Origin: Apiospora phragmitis
Lineage: Eukaryota; Ascomycota; Sordariomycetes; Amphisphaeriales; Apiosporaceae
Assembly: GCA_038363925.1 (NCBI GenBank)
Contig: JAQQWL010000011.1
Location: 4,712,001 to 4,776,000, forward strand
Length of the DNA: 64,000 nt
Direction: 5' to 3'
Part shown: positions 46,401-55,743 of the stretch, piece after piece
How positions within the stretch are numbered: the stretch's first letter is position 1
Layout of the letters: the number at the start of each line of letters is the position of its first letter
Notes under the pieces: generated by a model
What the model was told of the DNA's origin: nothing
Seen by the model: the letters and a program-made list of their open reading frames with translations, nothing else
Databases searched by the model: none
Made by a program: the position numbers and the translations under genes

Positions 46401-49400
46401 ATCGAGTAAAGTTACCAGGGAAGTTCAAGTCAACTGGGTGAGAACAAATGATATCGATTGTTGGCATCTTTCACGTGGTCTGGTGCGGTATGGATATCGA
46501 AATGGCGACCTCAGGATCAGCCAAGACCCCCCTGCCCAGACCATGTCACCATGGGGCTCGTTTTGAGATCTCCAATCGACTATGTATCCTGGCAGAAGTT
46601 ACCCTGGGCTCTGGGGCTGCCTTCCTTGCGATGCAACAAAACGACACACGGACGATGGCGTCTTGATTGGAGCACAGGCCTCTCGCATTTCAACACCGGA
46701 AAGTTTTAAAAGGGGGTGGAAAGAACTGCTCTGAATTGACGGAAAATCAAATGAATTTTCAACCACTCACGGGGCTGCTGCTTTTGGCTCATTCTCGTGA
46801 TTTCTCGTCCACTCGATTTCTAACAAAACCCCCGCAAAGATCTCATTGAGAATAGGAAGGATACCAAGAACGGGTGAGTCCCAAACGGGCCAAACCACAT
46901 CTTCTCCCAGTCCCAGATCTCAAAAAACAACCCCATCCCATCATCAAACCATTCATTGGATCCATCCCGTCAACCGGAGACCTGCATTTTTTAGCCATGC
47001 ACGTTCCGCGTGGATTGACGACGTCCAAAGTCCATCACTCAAACTTGAGTTGAGCACGCACGCACTGCATGTCGTCTTGTTACACCGACTTTTCAGGAAA
47101 CTCTGCGACCGGCGACCATGTCAAGGAAACAGATTCGCCTCTGATCCCGTCTCACCACCCTCACCGTCAGAATGATGCACTCTGCGGTTCACTAAGTCGA
47201 TTGTGAAGACGGGAAAACACGCTCTGCTTCCCCCCTCCCCTCCGCCCCATGTACCATCACACAGTGTGCATTATACAGATGTCTTTCTTTGAATATGATG
47301 TCACACGATTATCGACTTGTATAGCCTTCTCTTGTCTGAATCTGTACGGCTCGCTGATAACTGCCAAAAGACCAACATCATTCAACTTGGTCGTTTACGC
47401 GAGCCGTAAAGAGCCCGATTCAGTTCGAAGATCCAAAAACCCAAGCGGGTGGTTACTGTCTGCACTGTTAGCTGGAGCCTTCTGACTTCTGACTGTTTTT
47501 TTTTGGAGCGCAGGTATCCAGGCCGCCAAGTCCCAACCTCCCCCGCAGTTTTTCGATTTACATATCGTATCGCATCGAGCACTGTCGCTTTCTGCACGGT
47601 GTACTTGTCGACCCAGGCTACAGTAGCTCAGTCTAAAATTAGGACTGCTTGCTGCTTGCTTCGTGTCACACCAAAACGCCGTCTCTTCCATAGCCTGACA
47701 GCTGGATCAGCATAGAGGCGATCAGCGATCAATCACGTATGTCCTGCCATATTCGTTCTTTCTTGTTCCCCCGCCGTTTCGTTTCCATGGCCATGTGCTG
47801 TATCTCATGAGAAACAAAGAAGATCGAGACACCAAGGTAAACAAGTGTTGGATATTAGACGCGGCCAATGCCGGCCCTCTGTGCGTGGAATTGCCATCTA
47901 CATACGTACACGGCTACGTAAAGCAGACCAAAATATACACTGATACGTACGTGTGTAATAGCTTACTTATTAACACTTCAGACGCGCCAGAGAACTGTCG
48001 ACGCAGTTGTGGTTTGGTCTTTAGGCTGTGGTCCGGCTGTGACGACCTTTTGCCCATTCGGTCTCGGACTGCCCTCCCACCGAAGCCATCCCTGTCGGCC
48101 AAACCCCCCTCCCCCCCGAGGGATAGACCTCGAGCTCCTGCCTTTCCGGTGACAAGGCACTTGGCACATCTTGCAAGCGCCTTGCCACGGCTCGCTACCA
48201 CCAAGTACGTATGGCTAGTTTGTGACGGTTCGAACTGGTGCCCGTTGGCAGGTTGGGCCAGTTTCCGTGACGAGCTTTCAGGCTAGCTAGCAAGTCTGGC
48301 GGGCAAGTGTGGGCAAAGAGGCACAGCTGACCCTCACTCTGGATTCTGGAACCCCAGCCACCTCTTCGCAGCACGAGTTCTGGACACCGCTCATTACGAA
48401 ACCACGGCCCCCACGACAAGAAAATTCAAAGAAAAAACAACATATTGTCTCCAGGCACCAGAGGTTCCTGTCAAACACGAGTCGACGGAAGCGTGAGTTT
48501 GCTGAAGCAGTAAAAGGCGTTGCGACAAGCAGCAACTGCATACAACATAAACCGAAATACATATCCAGCACTGTGCGTACTCGAAACGGTTTACTGTTAT
48601 TAGCCGCCAAGGTGGTTGGTCGTTCCTTTCTGGTGTTATTGATCGATAAATCAAGGTACGTACCTTATCTTCTTGTATGTAGCCTGGTATCACAACCAGC
48701 AGCCAGGGTCTTTTCTCTGTCAGCAGTACCGCCTGTCACAGAGCCGAAGCGTCCGCCCGCCTGCCCGGTTCTTGTGTTCTGTCTTTCTATTCGGGTTGCT
48801 GCCTGCCATGAAATTGAAATGAAAGTTCACACAGGGAATATCGGATTGAGCATTTGCCGCAAGCCATACTTCCTAGTATGTACATGGATCATCTGCAATT
48901 GATGTTCAAGCAGTGGACCAACTTGCTTTCCCAGCCCAGTGGATCAGGAATAAACTGGGCAGCAAAAGAGTCAGTCAAAACCAGAACCAGAAACAAGTGG
49001 GATCGGCTCTTACATATTTTCTCGCTTTTTTCTTCTTTTCTCTTTCGGCCCCTGCACCGCTGTCCATCCATAGTCCGTCCCTCTGGACTCTTGGAGGCCC
49101 TGATCTGATTAGTCACTGTGCCAGTCGCGCCCCGTCAAAAAAAACCCTCGTGGATTTTCCCATTTCTACTCAGCATCGCCCAATTCCTGCCAACCAATCC
49201 CCTCTCCTCTTTGGTCCACAACGGCCAAAATTCATCGAATCAATTGTCTCTCCTGCCAGAACAGACCAAACAAGCAGGCCCAAAAACACCGACACATTCC
49301 AACCACCATCCACGCACAGTTCGTCTCTTGATTGTCAAATCACAAAGAGTCTCTGGCAACACTATACTGCCCTTCCCGTTCTCGCTAAACTGACCTACCC

Positions 49401-52132
49401 GTCTCCGCATTCGACTCGCGAATCGCAGCCCTCCTCCAAGCCTTTCTGCATTCTGATTCGATCCCGCCAAACAGGTTCAACTCAGGAACCGCAACCTCAA
49501 CTCAATCCCACTTCGTACGCGCGCTGCGCAGCTCAATAGAGAGGAAGAAAAACTTAAGCTCCAGACAGACAGCCAGACGACATTTGCTTGCGCCCGCCCC
49601 TCTCATTGGTGCGCAATCGACCAGCAAGTGTCTTGCCGTGCTGCTTTGTGTGAGCGCGCGCCTTGCGACTTTTTGCGACACCGCTACTACCTACGTCTTT
49701 TGACACCGGCAGAACGCGCTTCTCTCTTTCTCTCTCTCTTTTCCCCTTCTTCTCTCGTCTGACACAACACGCGCGACATTCCGCCGCACAAGATACTCCA
49801 GTGCGCCTGCGTCGTCCTATCTTGCCAGCAGCTAGAGACTGCATACTTTGTGCTCTCTTCCCGCTGCATTGAATCACTCTGCCTTTTGAGTGGCTGCGCT
49901 CAAAAACGAAGAGGCCCCATTCAATAGCAAACCAGCCAGTCAGAGAGCTTGCGCAAAACTCAAACACTGGACAACCGTCTATCCAGCAAATCAACGGCTT
50001 GCTCGCCCGCCAAAATCCTCGACCGGATTGCCAATTCCTAGCAAGACCTATCATCGTCGCCAGGACCATTCTCACCATCTCTATTGGTTCCGATAGTCGT
50101 CAAGTGACAGGGACCACCTGTGGATAACAGTTGACTTTGTTGCCTGTCCTTCAATCAGAGTGCCTCTATAGCACTGCCGTTGTTGCTATCGCCTCAAGGC
50201 CGAGTTTCAGCTCCCCCGAGACCCCTCCAACGCGCGACTCTTGCGCGACTTGAGTAAGTAAGTGGTGTACTGTACCTGTTAGTCCCTTCCCACCTTTTCT
50301 TCCCTTTTTTTTGCTCTGCCCTGCCTGCACCGGTCAAAGTGGCCGGGCCCGAGCCGCCAGCTGTACCCGATGGATGTATAAGTGCCTCTAGCTATTGCTG
50401 CTGGAGTAGGCATTACGTCCTCGCTGGCTTGCTTACATATGTACATACCTACTTAATGCACCATCTGTCCGACGTTGCCTGCAAGTTGCAGCCCCGTCAG
50501 CAGCGATATATGTCGCTGGCTATCTGCCTGGCACGAGGTGGCCATTTTGCCAACAGTTCCTCTTTCTTACCAGACCTATGAAACACGGCTTACTGACGTT
50601 GCATGGTAGAGAAATCGGCACTCACCATCTCATCTGTTCAGCAGAATATCCAGGTGTGTCTGTCGGTTCCCAACGGCGTGGTACTCTGGACCAAAAAGGT
50701 ACGCGGCTCACTTCCTTTTTCAAATCTCTTACATACCCTCCCCTCCTAAAACCTTGCCCGGTTTGCCCATCTGCAACGATACATCTGCCTGCCACCAGTT
50801 CATGACTTAAAGCGGGCATAGCTTTGGAAACCGGTGCACCCTCGCCTGCTAGCAAGGCCTGCTGCCCCTCTGCCCAGCACACCACCACTACTCCATTTCA
50901 TCCCATCTTGTGTAGCTTGTCTTCGGGCCTTTCCTATTCTCTCTCCCTCGTCCCTTTTCGCACACACCTTCTCCACGTTGGAGTGGATGGCTAGTGCCTC
51001 CACTTATGTTCCCAAACCAACGTTGTGGCATGCGCGTCGCATGTGTTTCTTCTGCGAGCTGCATATCTCGGCGCCGTCAAACCGTCTGTCGTTTGTTTCC
51101 TCTTCCTCCCCGGGGCGAAACGAAGTGCATAGGACTAGATAGCTTGGGAGATGTGTCCGTTTGGGCTCTAAGTTGGAGTGCTAGGCACACCCTCTCGAAA
51201 CTGCCTTGCGCCGCCACCGGTCAAAGGCTGGCAGGTTTCTTGTCGCTCGTTTCTGATCGCTGAGCTGGTCAAAATGGAGTGGGGCCGTAGCTCGTGCATA
51301 TTCCGTCATGCATGCCAGCGCATCAAGTGGTGGCCCAAGGCGCAAAAATGAGCAACTGGCCACCCATCCATGCCCCTCGCATCATCATCCGAAACCCCCC
51401 CCATCTTATACTTAACGTAACGGTTCTAATGCTTTTGGTTGGATAGGCCCCGCCGCCATATAGTCCAGTATTACGGAGAGAAGAAGAATTCTGGGGAAAC
51501 TTCCGCTCAAGCTGTTTCGCCAGGACTATTGATTTTCGCAGAAGACATTTGATAGGCACATCATTTGTTTCTGGACGACAGCCCCATCCTTGGACAAGTC
51601 CACGCGTGGCTGCTATACTGAAAGCTCGGCTTGTTCTTTTCTGACTTCCCACCTCCGAAGCAACCACCGCTCAGCCACACACGCACGCACACACACATTC
51701 GCCCCGCGTCAGGGTCTGAAGCTATCTAAATCACATCGCCTCTTGCATATGCCGTGGACCGGAGACTTGCGCTGTGCACCTACCACATCGACGACTGCCA
51801 GCTCATCCACGCATATCCAATAGATTGGGTGCACATCTCGCCCACTCACGGCTACCTAAGTGACTGCCCAACTGCAGCCATCCTTCGGGACCTTTCTTCT
51901 ATCTGAAGAACGACGTCAATCTCCAGTTTTGCAGTTTTGCCTTTGCGACTGCACAGATACCGTCGTGCACGTACGCAGCTTATAGCTTCCACGCATATTC
52001 AGCTCCTCTCGACCCTGTTCTGTAAGCTTGGTGGGCCGGTTGTTTCCATCTGTATAACGCGACGAGAGACATCAACCGTTGGTTTGGTATCACGCGCATC
52101 CCCGTCGCCCACTGCGCCATCAGTTCCCAAGA
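43410..52132. other. 8.7-kb gene-poor region and probable HapB leader
   Basis: No recognisable protein or RNA gene was found on either strand; open frames are short and lack conserved motifs. From about 49.0 kb to 52.1 kb the plus strand is pyrimidine-rich with CT tracts and candidate donors (GTAAGTAAGT near 50254, GTAAGC near 52023), compatible with a long, possibly spliced 5' leader of HapB. The part from 43.6 to 48.9 kb shows nothing distinctive. Confidence 0.5.
49720..49758 (+). repeat. CT-rich microsatellite
   Basis: A pyrimidine tract of alternating CT and TTC units about 2.4 kb upstream of HapB. Such tracts are common in promoters and leaders of highly expressed fungal genes. Confidence 0.7.
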
Positions 52133-53085
52133 ATGATGGACTACGCCCAATATCAGCAACCCCAGTCGGCGCACTCACAAGGACACATCCAATCTGGTTA
52201 CACAAATACGGCAGGCGGAAATACCATCACATCTCCGACCAGTCATACCATACCCCATCACGGCGTTCAGTCGTCTCCCATCCTCCCTAACCAGCACCAG
52301 CCAGCCACTTCTGGCCAGAATCACAACATGTATCAGACGCAGTACAGTGTTCCCCAGCAGAACATGCATTATGGCGTTCCCGGCATACAGGCCGCGGCAA
52401 TGGCCGCCACTGCCGCCGCCGCTGGGGGTACGGGGTACAGCAACTACATGCCTTCGGATCCAAGCTTACCACAGACGTCACCGAGGATGGGGTCTGGGTA
52501 GGCAGTAAGAAGGACGGAGTTGGACCGCGGTCGCCACAACAGATGAGTCAAATGCCACCAGGACGCCGTCTGAGTCAAGTTACGAGCCCAGGTCTGCCGA
52601 ACACGCCCATGATGAACCACAACGCGCGCTCTACAGTGCCACAGCCCCCCATGCCCCCTGCGCAGGCCATGCCGCCACCGCAATCACCCGAGATGACGGC
52701 CGGGGCTGAAGAATCACCCCTATACGTCAACGCCAAACAGTTTCATCGCATCCTCAAGAGAAGAGTGGCTCGGCAGCGGCTGGAGGAGGCATTGCGCCTG
52801 ACCAGCAAGGGCCGCAAGCCATACCTTCACGAATCGAGACACAACCACGCCATGCGCAGACCTCGCGGCCCCGGTGGTCGTTTCCTGACGGCGGATGAAG
52901 TGGCTGAGATCGAGAAGGGCAAGGGCGATGGCAAGACGGACGCGGAGGCAGTGGCGGACGTGTTGGCGAAGGCAGGCACGAAAAGGAAATCGGAAGCCAG
53001 CCTGAGCCATCCACATAAGAAGGCGAAGTTGGAGACGGAGAGCCCGGAGGATGAAGAGGACGAGGATGCCGAAGACGACAGCTAG
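52133..53085 (+). CDS. hapB: CCAAT-binding factor subunit HapB (NF-YA/HAP2; one apparent frame break)
   Basis: Apparently one coding exon, about 317 aa after allowing for one missing base at the GGG at 52496-52498, where the frame of [12 protein letters not shown] changes to that of [15 protein letters not shown]. The N-terminal half, starting [16 protein letters not shown], is Gln/Pro/Ser-rich. Residues about 193-255 hold the conserved core: [20 protein letters not shown] (HapC/HapE contact helix), a linker with [20 protein letters not shown] and [12 protein letters not shown] (DNA contact). A basic Lys-rich segment ([18 protein letters not shown]) may serve as a nuclear signal, and the end is acidic ([13 protein letters not shown]). 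HapB joins the HapC/HapE histone-fold pair to bind CCAAT; in fungi the complex also recruits HapX for iron control. No GT-AG intron explains the frame change. The start at 52133 was chosen over upstream in-frame ATG 52079 for its family-like sequence. Confidence 0.93.
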
Positions 53086-54454
53086 AGGCGGTCGGTTGGC
53101 GGCAAGGGGTCGGACCGCAGGAATCCTGTTGGTTCACGTTATGAGTCACGACGTTTCTGATTCGAGCCAGGATATATTTTCTCTGTGCATTCGCAACGAT
53201 GGTGGGGGGGGAGTCCTTGTGTTTCTAGGGAAGCGTAGCGCTGCGTTTTGAGACTGTTTTTAATGGACAGGTTGGGGCGAGTTACCAAAAGACCTCCCGT
53301 AAGGGGGCTCTGTCGCATATTTGCCAAAGGAGAATTAGCATCATGACAGGGGGCGCCAGGACGTTCACTCTCAAAGGCTTTCCTAAACATTTTCACCATC
53401 GCCCACGCGATATGGTTTTTTTTTCTTCTTCTTTCGTCTTGTTATTTTCCTTTTCGTACTATTCTCGTCTCGTTCATTCTCTCCCGCGCAGCTGCATTCG
53501 CGTGGGAGGGCGTACTCGGCCGGAAAGGGACTGCTTCCCGCCGGCCTTTTGGGAATCTTCTATTTAGGAATGGACAGGTGGAGGGATACGAATGAGATGA
53601 AAGGAAGGATACCCCACTTTGCTGTAGCTTGCGCGACCTCTTATTCGTTTCATGTCTAGTATTTGAGATGGTATATGGGAGGCTTTTTTTCTCTCTTCTT
53701 GTTCTTCTCTCTCTTTATCCGCGGTCTTTCTCATGACCCCCCTGTACCAAGGTCAGGCTACATCACACGTACACTCTGAGCGAGGCTTGAGTTTGCCAGA
53801 TATCGCGGCCAAAATTCCACACAGCACACGACACGATTACAGACAGACACGCTCTACCCTAGGCCATTACCCAAATTGGAAATGCAAGTGGTAGCAGAGG
53901 TGGCATGATTCGTTGGGTCTTGGACAAAGAGGCATCGACTTAGGTTAGACCTTGTACCCAATGGGCTTCCATTGAAACCATCAAATGGCTGGAGTCTCGG
54001 GTTCGAATACATCAAATACAACCAATCTAGCGGGAACTCCGTCCCTCCCTACTACTCCCTACTTTACCCAGACTTGATGTTTGTGACAGCCAGGTACTGA
54101 TTGATGGTGCAGAAGATTCTGCTGGTGATGAATAAAAAGGAGAAAGTGACAGTGACATTTCCGAGAGTCGTAGTGAATTAATGAATGCACTGCAATTACT
54201 TAAGGTAGGTAGACACTAAAGCGGGTCGATGTAGATCACGTGATATTGACCCTCTCATCAGTTCCATCAACCTTGGGCCACTCACCAGAGTCCGTCTCCC
54301 GATGGCATCCAACATCGCCAAGGAAACCACCAGGGTCGCTGCCACTCCATGATTACTACACAAGCCCGGTGTCGTTGTCGTTGTTGTTGACCAATCTCCA
54401 TCTTCTGTTTTTTATTGAAAAGCTCCATTCTCTTCTGCCCCAGAAAACGCCAAC
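53086..54454. other. HapB 3' region and LSM2 promoter
   Basis: About 1.4 kb between tandem plus-strand genes. It contains T-rich 3' sequence near 53410-53450 and 53690-53715 and a TCACGTGA palindrome at 54236-54243. No gene was recognised. Confidence 0.55.
54236..54243. promoter_or_regulatory. TCACGTGA palindrome upstream of LSM2
   Basis: Perfect palindrome with a CACGTG core 212-219 bp before the LSM2 ATG, matching the one upstream of SmD1. Recognition by a bHLH factor such as Cbf1 is inferred. Confidence 0.45.
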
Positions 54455-54998
54455 ATGCTTTTCTTCAGGTACGCAAGCCAGCAAGCTCCAACCAAGCAAC
54501 ATGATAAAGGATGACGTCTCACGTGCCTCTGCCTTAGCTTCTTCAAAACCCTCATCGACAACGAGGTCACCGTCGAGCTCAAGAATGACATTCAGATCCG
54601 GGGGACCCTGAAGAGCGTCGACCAGTACCTCAACATCAAGCTCGATGATATTCAGGTCCTCGAGGAGCTCAAGTACCCTCACTTGGTATGTCGTTCCTGT
54701 GTCTGCAACGACCAAGCCCGGGACTAACGACGCAAACTACCAGAGCTCGGTCAAGAACGTCTTCATCCGCGGCTCTGTCGTGCGATATGTCCATCTGCCC
54801 CACAGCGCCGTCGACGTCACGTTGCTCGAGGATGCCACACGGAGAGGTAAGTTCTAACCCCGAAGACGCATTCTCCTCTCTGATCTACCATTGCAAATAT
54901 GCCCTCGTCTATTACCCGTGTCGCTTTTCTCTTGGTCCGAATCTGCCCACTAACCTCCCCCATCAGAGGCTGCCAACCAAGCTGCCAAAGCGAAGTGA
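54455..54998 (+). CDS. LSM2: U6 snRNA-associated Sm-like protein LSm2
   Basis: Four exons: 54455-54468, 54538-54685, 54744-54846 and 54967-54998, giving 98 aa. Starts MLFFSFFKTLIDNEVTVELK. The Sm1 motif (ELKNDIQIRGTLKSVDQYLN) is followed by IKLDDIQVLEELKYPHLSSV, the loop typical of LSm2, and the Sm2 motif VFIRGSVVRYVHLP. It ends EAANQAAKAK. Introns are 69, 58 and 120 nt with GTACGC, GTATGT and GTAAGT donors. The 14-nt first coding exon ends in phase 2 within codon 5, exactly as in SmD1 of this window. LSm2 is part of both the nuclear LSm2-8 ring on U6 snRNA and the cytoplasmic LSm1-7 ring in mRNA decapping. Because the exons are so short, single-frame reading misses the gene. Confidence 0.96.
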
Positions 54999-55743
54999 TG
55001 AACTATGTTTTCCCCGCAGCTGGCTGGAAACACCATTTCACACAAAGCGGTAATGCAAGAGCCCCGGGTATTTCCGATGTACAAGTCCCATTCGAGACTC
55101 GTGGCCAAGAAGTACCATCAGGCGCCCCGGCGAAGGGGTCCCTGGGTGCCCTGATGAGAGTCGAGATATGACTTGATGGCTTGCAAGACCATAGTCGGAC
55201 ACGCGGTTTTTTTTGTCTTCATCTATAACCCTCGGATAGCTATGAGAGCTGGTGGTAGGTTAGTTAGGCGCCATCCCTGCTCTGGATTCAACTTCCACTA
55301 GGGGGGAAGAGGAATATACCCGCATCTATGCCGACTGACATACCCAATTTCTCTTGGCCAAGAAATTCCTTGAAATGCATATTACACACCAAAGCTCCTT
55401 CGTGTACGTATATGGAAGCTACTTGAAAAATGGGTCGCCGTGACTTCTCGTACGACAACGTCTCGTCTCCTCCATCCTATCGTAGAGTAAGTAGGTGATA
55501 CAATGGCCAAAGGGCCGACCAGGGAGCACACAGAAATGACGAGCAGGGTCAAACAATGCCTGTCCATGTGAAGCAGGAATTTACCGACCGTATAAAGGAC
55601 CGGTACACTGTCAAAGTGCCGCAATCTAAATAAGCTATAATACTGGAAGTATATACCATTAAACTATGTATTACAATTTGACTCTTATATTCATAATTCA
55701 TAACAAGGTATATATCATCGTATCCTGTACACAGAGTAGTATC
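54999..55743. other. convergent intergenic region LSM2/PSO2
   Basis: About 0.7 kb, becoming AT-rich toward 55.65 kb. No gene was recognised. Confidence 0.55.

Noticed and set aside
53990..54010. GGGTTCGAATAC, a possible tRNA B box
   Set aside because: The flanking sequence cannot form a T-stem or cloverleaf.
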